Below are positions 46,271-54,529 of a stretch of 64,000 bases of DNA, in pieces. The first letter of the stretch is position 1. Every line of letters starts with the position of its first letter. Made by a program: the position numbers and the translations under genes. The stretch is from an uncultured Oscillospiraceae bacterium (lineage in GTDB: Bacteria; Bacillota; Clostridia; Oscillospirales; Acutalibacteraceae), in NCBI GenBank assembly GCA_905192745.1, contig CAJJLZ010000001.1:1-64000 (forward strand), in the 5' to 3' direction. Below the pieces are notes generated by a model. That model was not told where the DNA came from, made no database searches, and worked only from the letters and a program-made list of their open reading frames with translations.

Positions 46271-48439
46271 ATGATTAGCTTTGACGGACAAATCTGGCGG
46301 ATACAAAGCGACAGCTTTACCTATTGTATCGGACTGTTTGACCGGCAGGTGGGCCATATCGGGATGCTGCCTTCGGAATCCTCCCTTTCCCTGAATGCGG
46401 AAGCGGTCCGCCGCCGGTGGGAGCTTCTTCCGTCGGAGATATACCTGAATGTCAACGACGAGGGGCTGGAATATTGCCACGGGGCGCGCACCCTGCGTCC
46501 GCAGGCCAGCGAGCGGGCGGTTTATCAGGAATATTATGTGCAGACCCACTGGGATTCCGCTGAGCTGGTGATCGTGCTGAAGGACGAAAAAACCGGCGCG
46601 CTGATCGAGCTGCATTACCGGACCAGCGACCGGTCTCCCGGGCTTTCCCGCTTCACGGTGATCCGCAACGGCGGACAGGAGCCGCTGAAGATCAACCATG
46701 TTTCCTCCTTCACCATGCACAACTTCCCTTATCTTCCGAAATATGAAGGACTGGACGAGTTATATCTTCATTCCTTCCCTTCGCAATGGGACTATGAGGC
46801 GGAGCATCGCCGGGATTCCTTCGCGTCGCTGGGGCTGTACCCCTCCTGCTGCCGCAAGGCGTTCCATGTGGAGAGCAATTCCTCCTGGTCCTGCGGGGAG
46901 TTTGTCCCCACCTTTGCTGTGGAGGAGCCCGCCGCGGGTCTGACTTGGGCGGTGGAGATCGAGCACAGCGCCGCCTGGCGGTTCGAACTCAGCGCCGGCG
47001 GGCTGGAGGGGGAGCATTATTATTACATGCAGGGCGGCTGCGGTAATACCCGCCATGCGGGATGGCACGTCACTCTTCCGCCCGGCGGCCGGTTCGAGAC
47101 CCCCGCCTGTACCCTCGTGGCGGCGCAGGGCGGGCTGGATGAGGCGATGAATGCGCTGCATACCCATCAGCTGCAGGTTTTTCTGCGGAAGAACGATGTG
47201 CTGAAAACCATGCCGGTAATATACAACGAATATATTTCCTCCGGCGGGGACGCCGACGAGAAGGGGGTTCTGGAACAGATCCCCTATGCCCAGAACATGG
47301 GGGCCGAATGCTTTGTGATCGATTCCGGCTGGTATGCCCGCCGGGGAACGGGGGACGCCCGTTCCGAATGGTGGATGACGGTAGGCGACTGGGAGGAGAC
47401 GAAGGATCGCTGGCCGCGCGGATTGGCGGAAGCCGCCCGCGCGATCCGGCGGGCGGGACTGATCCCCGGCATCTGGCTGGAGCCGGAATGCGTGGGGCGG
47501 CTCTCCCACGCATTCGACGACCCGGCGCTTCCCCTTATGAAAATAGACGGGAAGCCGGTGGAGGATGATAACCGCCGTTTTCTGAATTTTGCGGACGAGC
47601 GGGCGCGGGAGCGGATGGATGGAATCATCGGCCGGCTGTATGAGGCGGGCTTCCGGTATTTCAAATTCGATTTTAACAGCGACTGGTTCCCCGGCTGCGA
47701 CAATATGGAAGGAAGCCCGGCCCATGGCGGGCTGCTCCATGTGCGGGGCTATACGGGCTGGCTGCGTGCTTTACGGGAACGGTATCCCGACATCCTGATC
47801 GAAAATTGCGCGAGCGGCGGAATGCGGATGGATTACGGTATCCTGCCCTATACCGATCTGGTTTCCATTTCAGATCAGGGAGAGCCGGACAGCCTTGCCA
47901 ACCTGTTTTACAGCGTGAGCCGGGTGGTGCATCCCGCTCAGATGGGGAACTGGAGCCTGCTGCACCCGCAGCAGAGCCCGTCCCAGATGGCGCTGTCTCT
48001 GGTGAATTCCATGCTGGGGAGGTTGACGCTGGGCGGTGAAATTACCCGCCTCAAGCCCGCGCAGATGAAGCTGATTCAGCGCGCGGCCGCCCTCTATAAG
48101 AGCTATCGAAGCCGGCTGGTGCAGGATCCCCGCGTGTATCATCTGACGCCGGACGTCGGCCGGTACGAAAACGATGGGATACTGGCGCTGGAGATCAGCT
48201 GCCACGGCGGACGGCATCTGTTCCTCGCCGTCTGGCGGCTGAATACGCCGGAAACGTCGGTTTCCCTCCGGCTGAGAGGGGTGGAACGGCAGGCGGACTA
48301 TATCGTCCGCGCTTTCCCGAGCGGGCCGGAGGGCCGGCTTTCGGGAAAGGAACTGGCGGAGGAATACACCCTGACCCTGCCGGTGAAAAACAGCGCGGTC
48401 CTCCTGTGGCTGGAAAGGGAGACGGAGGACGGACGGTGA
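46271..48439 (+). CDS. GH36 alpha-galactosidase family protein
   Basis: 722 residues without a signal peptide. An N-terminal beta-sandwich (to about 300) precedes a TIM barrel with IWLEPE, YFKFDFNSDW (nucleophile Asp467), NCASGGMRMD and SISDQGEPD (acid/base Asp535), the classical GH36 order; a C-terminal beta domain follows. It should cleave terminal alpha-galactose or alpha-N-acetylgalactosamine. AGGGGGAG precedes the ATG. It lies 68 bases after the ROK kinase gene, likely in the same operon. Confidence 0.92.
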   Translation: MISFDGQIWRIQSDSFTYCIGLFDRQVGHIGMLPSESSLSLNAEAVRRRWELLPSEIYLNVNDEGLEYCHGARTLRPQASERAVYQEYYVQTHWDSAELVIVLKDEKTGALIELHYRTSDRSPGLSRFTVIRNGGQEPLKINHVSSFTMHNFPYLPKYEGLDELYLHSFPSQWDYEAEHRRDSFASLGLYPSCCRKAFHVESNSSWSCGEFVPTFAVEEPAAGLTWAVEIEHSAAWRFELSAGGLEGEHYYYMQGGCGNTRHAGWHVTLPPGGRFETPACTLVAAQGGLDEAMNALHTHQLQVFLRKNDVLKTMPVIYNEYISSGGDADEKGVLEQIPYAQNMGAECFVIDSGWYARRGTGDARSEWWMTVGDWEETKDRWPRGLAEAARAIRRAGLIPGIWLEPECVGRLSHAFDDPALPLMKIDGKPVEDDNRRFLNFADERARERMDGIIGRLYEAGFRYFKFDFNSDWFPGCDNMEGSPAHGGLLHVRGYTGWLRALRERYPDILIENCASGGMRMDYGILPYTDLVSISDQGEPDSLANLFYSVSRVVHPAQMGNWSLLHPQQSPSQMALSLVNSMLGRLTLGGEITRLKPAQMKLIQRAAALYKSYRSRLVQDPRVYHLTPDVGRYENDGILALEISCHGGRHLFLAVWRLNTPETSVSLRLRGVERQADYIVRAFPSGPEGRLSGKELAEEYTLTLPVKNSAVLLWLERETEDGR

Positions 48440-48504
48440 CGCATCCGTTCCTGTGAAAGTGCATACCGCCGGCGGTTCCGCCGGATACAGAAAGGATGGT
48501 TTTT

Positions 48505-49053
48505 ATGCTGTCAAAAGAAAAAATCGCCGAGGCGCGCGCGCGTGCGCTGGAGTATTTTGAACGCGCTCACATTGTCCTGACCGACGAGGAGAAGGCCAAC
48601 GTGGAAATCGCCGATATGGGGCTGGGGGATCTGGATACGATGGGGCTGCAGCTGGTGACCTATGTCAGCACCGAACGCTGCTCCGCCAAGGAACTGGTGC
48701 TTTTCCCTTATCAGACCTGTCCCGAGCATCGGCATCCGCCGCTCAGCCCCACCAATCCCGGTAAGGAGGAGACCTTCCGCTGCCGGTACGGCGAGGTGTA
48801 TGTGTATGTGGACGGCGAACCGGCGGAAACCATCGCCGCGAAAATTCCCGCCGGCAAAGAGGAATATTTCACCGCGCGGCATGAGATCGTGCTGCACCCC
48901 GGTGAGCAGTTCACGCTGGTGCCCAACACCCGCCACTGGTTTCAGGCTGGGCCGGAGGGCTGCATCGTGTCCGAGTTTTCCACCAAGAATGTGGACGAGG
49001 AGGATATCTTCACCGATCCGGCGATCATCCGTATGCCCGACATGCCGGAATAA
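48505..49053 (+). CDS. D-lyxose/D-mannose isomerase-like cupin
   Basis: 182 residues. A cupin with metal-ligand pattern PEHRHPP, then KEETFRC, and a later HEIVLHPG/TRHWF region, typical for D-lyxose isomerase-like proteins. Such enzymes also interconvert D-mannose and D-fructose. The ATG at 48505 lies 8 bases after AAAGGA; the ATG at 48496 overlaps that site. Directly after GH36 and before a strong terminator, it ends this carbohydrate operon. In combination with GH38 it offers a route from mannose to fructose. Confidence 0.82.
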   Translation: MLSKEKIAEARARALEYFERAHIVLTDEEKANVEIADMGLGDLDTMGLQLVTYVSTERCSAKELVLFPYQTCPEHRHPPLSPTNPGKEETFRCRYGEVYVYVDGEPAETIAAKIPAGKEEYFTARHEIVLHPGEQFTLVPNTRHWFQAGPEGCIVSEFSTKNVDEEDIFTDPAIIRMPDMPE

Positions 49054-49091
49054 AAACGCGTCGGCGGCAGAACCGCGGCATTGCGAAAATG

Positions 49092-49140
49092 AGAAAAGGA
49101 ACGCGTACCGGCGAATATCCCCGGTACGCGTTCCTTTTCT
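49092..49140. terminator. Bidirectional intrinsic terminator
   Basis: A perfect 20-bp inverted repeat (49092-49111 and 49121-49140) with A-rich and T-rich outer ends, between convergent genes. Confidence 0.9.
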
Positions 49141-49164
49141 TGCACAGGGGACGGCCGTCCCCCG

Positions 49165-49734
49165 TTATTTGTCCTTGTCTTTTTCCTTTTCCGGCTTCTT
49201 CCGGGGCTCGGCAAGGCTGTCCAGAATCCGCGCGGCCGCGATGCGGCGGGCGTTGGCCTCCAGCGCCAGACGGATTGCCAGCCGGTATCGGGCTTCGGCG
49301 TCCTGCTCCGGTACGGTTTTCAACTGATTCACCACGTCGTCCAACGCCCGATGCTGCGCCGCCGCAAATTCCGGATACTGGCTTTCCACATCCCGTCCCT
49401 GGGTGAGGCCGTGGATCAGCGCGTCGATTTCCGGCAGGGAGAGCACGGTTTTCAACGAGCAGATTACCGAAAGCAGCGCGATATGGCTGCGGTTGTATTT
49501 TTTCTTTTCCGGGCGGGGAAGGACGCCGTCCTTGACATAGTTGTTAATCATACTCGGGGTAAGCAGGCGCTCGCCGCCGGTGGAAAACGGCTCAAGCTGA
49601 CGGTTCATGAAGGTGATGACCTGATCCATGTATAGCTCAAGCTCGGGAAGCCGTTCCCAGGAAGCCGGCTCGTACTGTTCCATGCTGTCGATCCACTTTT
49701 TCAGGTTGTTCAGTTTATCTTCCGGCTGTGTCAT
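49165..49734 (-). CDS. DUF1836 domain protein
   Basis: 189 residues. The core LLTPSMINNYVKDGVLPRP followed by KKKYNRSHIALLSVIC is the DUF1836 signature and looks like a MerR-like helix-turn-helix. A hydrophilic C-terminus ends in a Lys/Glu/Asp-rich run. Function is unproven; a transcription regulator is likely. AAGGAAGGGA lies upstream of the ATG. Its promoter region carries an inverted repeat that may be its own operator. Confidence 0.82.
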   Translation of the reverse strand: MTQPEDKLNNLKKWIDSMEQYEPASWERLPELELYMDQVITFMNRQLEPFSTGGERLLTPSMINNYVKDGVLPRPEKKKYNRSHIALLSVICSLKTVLSLPEIDALIHGLTQGRDVESQYPEFAAAQHRALDDVVNQLKTVPEQDAEARYRLAIRLALEANARRIAAARILDSLAEPRKKPEKEKDKDK

Positions 49735-49850
49735 GGGAACCGATCCCTTCCTTGTCCAGAAAATTTCGAGTGATTTCCGCCAAAGCGGTCGATATGATTA
49801 TATCATAGCGCCGCCCAGCCGGCTTTTATGCCGGCATTTGCTTTTGGCGC

Positions 49851-49880
49851 TAGGGAAAATGCCTGTCGGTATTTTCCCTA
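49851..49880. promoter_or_regulatory. Probable operator of the DUF1836 gene
   Basis: Arms TAGGGAAAATGCC (49851-49863) and GGTATTTTCCCTA (49868-49880) with one mismatch and a 4-bp centre, right downstream of the predicted minus-strand promoter. A further ATTCCCTAA half-site lies near 49926. The rest of 49735-50075 holds no gene. Confidence 0.5.
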
Positions 49881-49885
49881 ATGAC

Positions 49886-49915
49886 ATTATATCATAAAGG
49901 GTATATGGGATGCAA
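49886..49915 (-). promoter_or_regulatory. Promoter of the DUF1836 gene
   Basis: On the minus strand: TTGCAT (49910-49915), an 18-bp spacer and TATAAT (49886-49891). Confidence 0.6.
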
Positions 49916-50075
49916 GGGACTTTAAATTCCCTAATAAAATAACAAAAGCAAAGTGTTCTGGTGGTTAAAACAAGGTGATGGGGGCGGCAACGGATGGATA
50001 CGGCGGGATGTCGGCGCTCTGTCTGCTGATAATCAATAAACAGGTCCGAGACGGTCTGTTCTTTTTATTGCCTTC

Positions 50076-51377
50076 TTATGTCGCGTCTCTTGTGAACGCA
50101 TAATAATCGGTATCGAAGCCGCCCCAGCGATAGTCGCCGCTTTTCCACTCAATGAGCAGATATTCCCTGCCCTTTACTGTCCGGATTTCATAGGCGCAGG
50201 CCGTCTGATTCCATTTGCGCAGGACATAGCCTCTGGTCCAAACCTGCTGATCGTCGTCCCCAATGGTTTCGTCGCCGTATTGGCTTACACAGCGGCCGTT
50301 TTCCATAAAGGAGATATGGCGGAAATACAACGGTTCGCTATGGGGCGAGTCGGGAGAAAAAGATTCTTTGGTGCGGCAGCAGCTGTGCGCCGTCCAGCCG
50401 CCGAGCACCCGCTGGTCATCGATGAAGGGGCGGTCGATATTGTCCTTCCGCGCGATCTGCGCCGCCGAATAGGGGGTATGGTCGAGCTGTCGCAGCACCA
50501 GTACCGTCGGACGGCCTCCACGGCGATAAGCGTAGGATTTATGTTGGACAAACATATACCGGCTTCCTTCATACTCCTCCACCTCATAGGGATTGACCGA
50601 CGAACTGTCGCCGGTCTCGATCAGCAGATATCCTTTGGTCCAGCCGTAGCACCAATAGCGTTCGCCGTCCGGCAGGAAATAAATTTCCCGGACGGAATCG
50701 CCGAACCAGCGGCGGTCAACGAATTTTTCGGCGAAGAAATCCTGCTTTACAGCAAATTCCCCGATCGCCTCCCATCTGCCGATTACGGTTTGGTCGTCCA
50801 CGAACGGCAGGTTGATATCCTCCGTCAAGGGCGTCAGGGTATCCCTCAGTTTGATGGCTTCACATACCGCTTCCTGCCGGTTGCTTTCCGGCCCGCCATA
50901 GGACATATAACCTGAAATACGCTGGTAGTCCTGTGAAATGAGGAAGCGTTCCAATTCCCCGCAGGTTTGGTTGAAATCGTTTCCATCGATTTGTGCGCTT
51001 TTAATTTTGACTCTGTTTTCGGTTTCGGTTATAATAACAGGGGACACAGGGGACATTTTCATCTCTCCCAGCACCATTTTTTTGGCCTCCTCCAAACGGA
51101 GGAGAGCGGCCGTCAGTTCGGCTTTTTTTCGTTCGATTCGCCGGAGGATTCCGTCGGCGTTTTCGGCGCCGGTGGTGATCCCACGGATTTCCGCCAGAGA
51201 AAATCCGGCTTTTTTCAGCGCGGCGATCTGCATGAATGCGGCAATCTGTTCCTTGGAGTAGTATCGGTATCCGGTAAAGCGGTCGATGTACGAGGGGATC
51301 AGTAAACCCTGTTTATCGTAATGACGCAGTACGGATATTTTTGTGCCGCAGATGGCGGCAAATTCTCCGATTCTCAT
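50076..51377 (-). CDS. MerR-family regulator with a duplicated C-terminal domain
   Basis: 433 residues. The N-terminal MerR helix-turn-helix reads RIGEFAAICGTKISVLRHYD and continues through GYRYYSKEQIAAFMQI; a coiled coil lies at about 80-105. The C-terminal 290 residues hold two copies of a beta-rich domain: one starts FVDDQTVIGRW (about 195), the other FIDDQRVLGGW (about 318), each with a WTxGY strand and ending in a GDYRWGG or related segment. This domain is common in Bacillota sensor proteins, sometimes at the C-terminus of antibiotic-sensing proteins; ligand unknown. A 19-bp-spacer promoter upstream fits MerR control. The adjacent divergent nitroreductase gene is a likely target. Confidence 0.85.
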   Translation of the reverse strand: MRIGEFAAICGTKISVLRHYDKQGLLIPSYIDRFTGYRYYSKEQIAAFMQIAALKKAGFSLAEIRGITTGAENADGILRRIERKKAELTAALLRLEEAKKMVLGEMKMSPVSPVIITETENRVKIKSAQIDGNDFNQTCGELERFLISQDYQRISGYMSYGGPESNRQEAVCEAIKLRDTLTPLTEDINLPFVDDQTVIGRWEAIGEFAVKQDFFAEKFVDRRWFGDSVREIYFLPDGERYWCYGWTKGYLLIETGDSSSVNPYEVEEYEGSRYMFVQHKSYAYRRGGRPTVLVLRQLDHTPYSAAQIARKDNIDRPFIDDQRVLGGWTAHSCCRTKESFSPDSPHSEPLYFRHISFMENGRCVSQYGDETIGDDDQQVWTRGYVLRKWNQTACAYEIRTVKGREYLLIEWKSGDYRWGGFDTDYYAFTRDAT

Positions 51378-51425
51378 GAAATATCACCTCCATGTTTTAA
51401 AGGGAAAGGCTGCCTTCCAAGAGGC

Positions 51426-51456
51426 AGTATAACTCCGATGTACGGTTGAGAGTCAA
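51426..51456 (-). promoter_or_regulatory. MerR-type promoter with a 19-bp spacer
   Basis: On the minus strand: TTGACT (51451-51456), a 19-bp spacer and TATACT (51426-51431). The over-long spacer with a partial dyad is the hallmark of promoters activated by MerR proteins, and it lies in front of the merR-type gene, implying autoregulation. Confidence 0.75.
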
Positions 51457-51523
51457 GAGGGATAAAGCCAATATTTGTGTTTTTTATAAAACCCGCAAAG
51501 TTTTTTAAAGGAGGCGGCGCTTT

Positions 51524-52111
51524 ATGACCAATCCGGTACTGGAGACCATCCGCGCGCGCCGCAGCGTGCGGAAATACACCGGCGAGCCGGTCCCCGGCGA
51601 CGCGCTGGAGGCGATTGTTGAGGCCGGGCGCTGGGCGCCGAGCGGAGGAAACAGCCAGAGCGCCCATTTTCTTGTAATCAAAAACGCCGCCGTGCTGGCG
51701 GAGCTGAAGGCGCTGGTTATGGAGGAATTCCGGAAGATGGAAATCGCTCCCGACACCTACGCGTCTCTGAAATCCGCCATCCTCCAAAGCAAACGGGGGA
51801 AGTACGATTTCCTGTACGGCGCGCCGGTGCTGATAGTGGTGGCCAACCGGCGGGGATATGGGAACGCCATGGCCGATTCCGCCGCCGCGATTGAAAATAT
51901 GCTGCTCGCCGCGGCCTCGCTGGGGATCGGATCCTGCTGGATCAATCAGCTCCGCTGGCTGTCGGACAATGAGGCGGTGACGGCGAAGCTGGCCGCTCTT
52001 GGTATCCCGGAAAGCGAAGTGGTCTGCGGCGCGGCGGCGCTGGGGATTCCGGAAGGGGAGCCTCCCCGGGCGGTGGAGCGGAAAGGCAATCCCGTCACCG
52101 TGATTGTGTAA
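51524..52111 (+). CDS. Nitroreductase family protein
   Basis: 195 residues. The N-terminal FMN-binding pattern RARRSVRKYTGEPV and RWAPSGGNSQSAHF, plus the C-terminal GIPEGEPP segment, fit the nitroreductase family (FMN-dependent, NAD(P)H oxidising). AAAGGAGG precedes the ATG. It diverges from the MerR gene across a 146-bp gap containing the MerR-type promoter. Confidence 0.9.
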   Translation: MTNPVLETIRARRSVRKYTGEPVPGDALEAIVEAGRWAPSGGNSQSAHFLVIKNAAVLAELKALVMEEFRKMEIAPDTYASLKSAILQSKRGKYDFLYGAPVLIVVANRRGYGNAMADSAAAIENMLLAAASLGIGSCWINQLRWLSDNEAVTAKLAALGIPESEVVCGAAALGIPEGEPPRAVERKGNPVTVIV

Positions 52112-52185
52112 ACGGCCTGCTTTTCCGCTGACCGGCATCCGTCGGTTTTCCTAAAAACAGGCTGTCCCCGGCGCGTGATTTTTTC

Positions 52186-52215
52186 TTGACAAACCCCGGC
52201 GTCCGGGTTTATGAT
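52186..52215 (+). promoter_or_regulatory. Promoter of the aromatic amino-acid operon
   Basis: Consensus TTGACA (52186-52191), an 18-bp spacer and TATGAT (52210-52215). Transcription would begin near 52222, about 50 bases before the leader peptide and 310 before aroF. Confidence 0.82.
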
Positions 52216-52273
52216 GAAGACGTGAAGAATCCGCGCGGGAAGGTTCTGCGCGGCATGGCAGAAGGAGTTTCTC

Positions 52274-52393
52274 ATGAACGGTTCGACGCTTTGTAAAAAG
52301 CAAAATCGATTTAGCGGTTATTTTTGCTTCGGTCATTATTATGGCTGGGGCTATTTTTGCTGTGAAAATCGTGCCGTGAGAGAACCGAACTAG
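52274..52393 (+). CDS. Aromatic-rich leader peptide of the aro operon
   Basis: A 39-residue ORF, too short for ordinary gene calling. AAGGAG (52262-52267) stands 6 bases before the ATG. Residues 13-28 include nine aromatic residues (Phe13, Tyr16, Phe17, Phe19, Tyr22, Tyr23, Trp25, Tyr27, Phe28), spread over all three aromatic amino acids; the end of the peptide has none. A consensus promoter is upstream, and a perfect intrinsic terminator and then the DAHP synthase gene are downstream. This is the layout of a ribosome-mediated attenuator: a ribosome stalled at aromatic codons would let an antiterminator form. A role as a functional small protein is less likely but cannot be excluded. Confidence 0.82.
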   Translation: MNGSTLCKKQNRFSGYFCFGHYYGWGYFCCENRAVREPN

Positions 52394-52433
52394 CCGGGTG
52401 TACAACAGTATGCAAAGGCGGGGCTCATGGACG
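52370..52433 (+). promoter_or_regulatory. Candidate antiterminator pairing of the aro leader
   Basis: Segment 52370-52380 (CGTGCCGTGAG) can pair with 52424-52433 (CTCATGGACG) through ten base pairs with one bulged G and one wobble. The second segment includes the end of the terminator's first arm and its loop, so this pairing and the terminator exclude each other. The first segment would be covered by a ribosome reaching the stop codon at 52391. Found by eye; energy not computed. Confidence 0.45.
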
Positions 52434-52450
52434 ATGAGCCCCGCCTTTTT
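52414..52450 (+). terminator. Attenuator terminator before aroF
   Basis: A perfect 15-bp stem (52414-52428 and 52434-52448) with loop GGACG and five T residues (52446-52450). It lies between the leader peptide and the DAHP synthase gene with no coding sequence in between, so it can only regulate or block the downstream operon. Confidence 0.9.
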
Positions 52451-52532
52451 GTTGCTTTCGGCGTTTCTTCGCCGCCTGAAAGCGAATTCCGGCAGTTTCT
52501 CCCATACGCCGTTATAGAAAGGAAGAGTTGTT

Positions 52533-53564
52533 ATGATTATCGTACTCAAGCCCGGAACCACCCGTGAACAGGTGGCGGAATTCTCCGCGATGCTGGAAAG
52601 CCGGAACGATGTGAAGGTGAACGCCTGGTATGGCGAGCATTCCATTGTGCTCGGCCTGCTTGGCGATACCGCCACGGTGGACAGTGAATTCATCGGCGCG
52701 CAGAAGATCGTGGAAAGCGTCAAGCGGGTGCAGGAGCCGTACAAAAAGGCCAACCGGAAATTTCATCCGGACGACACCGTGATTGATCTGGGCCATGGCT
52801 CGGTGATTGGCGGAGGAAAGCTCGGCATTATCGCCGGTCCCTGCTCGGTGGAGTGCGAGGAGCAGATCGTCGAGGTGGCCGGGGATGTGAAGGAGGCCGG
52901 GGCGGCTTTCCTGCGCGGCGGCGCGTTCAAGCCCCGCACCTCCCCCTACGCGTTTCAGGGTCTGCGTGCCAGCGGGCTGGAGCTGCTTCGCCACGCGCGG
53001 GAAAAAACCGGTCTGCCTATTGTGACCGAGATCATGTCCCCTGCTCATCTGGTGCTGTTCGAGGATGTGGACATCATTCAGGTCGGCGCGCGGAATATGC
53101 AGAATTTCGAGCTTCTCAAGGAGCTGGGCAAGTGCGACAAGCCCATCCTGCTTAAGCGGGGGCTTGCCAACACCATTGAGGAGCTGCTGATGAGCGCCGA
53201 ATACATCATGGCGGCGGGCAACGACCGGGTTATTCTCTGCGAGCGGGGCATCCGCACCTTTGAGACCATGACCCGCAACACGCTGGACATTTCGGCCGTT
53301 CCCCTGCTCAAGAGCCTGTCCCACCTTCCGGTGGTGGTGGACCCGAGCCATGCGTCCGGCATCAGCGCGCTGGTGGAGCCGCTGGCCCTCGCCGCGGTCG
53401 CGGCCGGCGCGGACGGCCTGATTATCGAAGTACACAACGACCCGCCCCGCGCCCTTTCGGACGGCGCGCAGTCCCTCACGCCCGCGCAGTTCCGTCATCT
53501 TTCCGCCCGTATCGCGGAGGTGGCGCCCCTGTTCGGCAAAGAGGCGGCCCGGCGGGAGGATTGA
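52533..53564 (+). CDS. aroF: 3-deoxy-7-phosphoheptulonate synthase (DAHP synthase)
   Basis: 343 residues. It condenses phosphoenolpyruvate and erythrose 4-phosphate, the first step of the shikimate pathway. An N-terminal ferredoxin-like regulatory domain (about 1-70; MIIVLKPGTTREQV) precedes a KDO8P/DAHP-type barrel with AGPCSVE, RGGAFKPRTSPYAF and VVDPSHASG. This is the type I-beta class as in Thermotoga. GAAAGGA precedes the ATG. It is the first enzyme gene of the operon and sits behind the attenuator. Confidence 0.95.
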   Translation: MIIVLKPGTTREQVAEFSAMLESRNDVKVNAWYGEHSIVLGLLGDTATVDSEFIGAQKIVESVKRVQEPYKKANRKFHPDDTVIDLGHGSVIGGGKLGIIAGPCSVECEEQIVEVAGDVKEAGAAFLRGGAFKPRTSPYAFQGLRASGLELLRHAREKTGLPIVTEIMSPAHLVLFEDVDIIQVGARNMQNFELLKELGKCDKPILLKRGLANTIEELLMSAEYIMAAGNDRVILCERGIRTFETMTRNTLDISAVPLLKSLSHLPVVVDPSHASGISALVEPLALAAVAAGADGLIIEVHNDPPRALSDGAQSLTPAQFRHLSARIAEVAPLFGKEAARRED

Positions 53565-53624
53565 ACAGAGGAACCGGACGGAGCAGGGCCGGAACGCCGG
53601 TAAACGGCAGAGAGGCGGATGGAC

Positions 53625-54485
53625 ATGACGGACATGAAAAACAGGAAACGGACGATCGCAGTGGCGGGGCTGGGGCTGATCGGCGGCTCCCTCGCCCGGG
53701 CGCTGAAGGCGAATACCTCCTGCGTTGTGATCGGCGTGAACCGGAACGCGGCGGTGGAGGCGGAAGCCCTCGCCGCCCGTGCGGTTGACCGGACCGGGGT
53801 GGACGCGATGCGGGAGGCGGAGCTGCTGGTTCTCGCTCTGCCCCCCCGCGCGGCGGCGGCTTTTCTCCGGGAACACGCCCCTTCGCTGAAAAAGGGGACG
53901 CTGGTGACCGACGTGTGCGGGGTCAAGCGGGCCGTGGTCGCGGAATGCGGGACGATCTGCCGGGAAAACGGGCTGGTTTTCCTCGGCGGTCATCCGATGG
54001 CGGGAAAGGAAACCAGCGGCTTTTCGAACGCCGATGCGGGGCTGTTCCGGGGTTCGTCCTACATCCTCACCCCTACGCCGGAAACGCCGCCCGAGGCGGT
54101 GGAAACGATGCGGGAGCTGGCGGCCGCCATCGGCTGCGCCCGGGTCACTGTGACCACGCCGGAGGAGCACGACCGGATGATTGCGTTTACCTCCCAGTTA
54201 CCCCATGTGCTGGCCGGGGCCTATGTGAAATCTCCCTGCTGCCCGCGGCATCACGGCTTTTCGGCGGGAAGCTACCGGGATGTGTCCCGGGTCGCCGCCG
54301 TGGACGAGACGCTCTGGACCCAGTTGTTCCTCCTTAACGCCGACGACCTCTGCGCCGAGATCGATACCCTGATCGACAATCTGCGTTCCTGCCGGGACGC
54401 GGTGGCGTCGGGGGACGCGGAGCGGCTGGAGGCGGTGCTTCGCGAAGGCCGGCTCTGCAAGCAGGGGGCGGATCCCCGCCGGTGA
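53625..54485 (+). CDS. tyrA: Prephenate dehydrogenase
   Basis: 286 residues. The NAD-binding motif AVAGLGLIGGSLARAL is followed by LVTDVCGVK and GHPMAGKETSGF, the typical substrate-site segment; His of QLPHVLA is also present. It converts prephenate to 4-hydroxyphenylpyruvate for tyrosine. No chorismate mutase domain is fused, so that activity must come from PheA. Start is uncertain among three close ATGs (53619, 53625, 53634); 53625 has the best spacing from AGAGG. No ACT domain is visible. Confidence 0.92.
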   Translation: MTDMKNRKRTIAVAGLGLIGGSLARALKANTSCVVIGVNRNAAVEAEALAARAVDRTGVDAMREAELLVLALPPRAAAAFLREHAPSLKKGTLVTDVCGVKRAVVAECGTICRENGLVFLGGHPMAGKETSGFSNADAGLFRGSSYILTPTPETPPEAVETMRELAAAIGCARVTVTTPEEHDRMIAFTSQLPHVLAGAYVKSPCCPRHHGFSAGSYRDVSRVAAVDETLWTQLFLLNADDLCAEIDTLIDNLRSCRDAVASGDAERLEAVLREGRLCKQGADPRR

Positions 54486-54529
54486 AGGGCTTCCGCCTTG
54501 CAAGCTTATTATGGAAAGAAGGACTCGCT

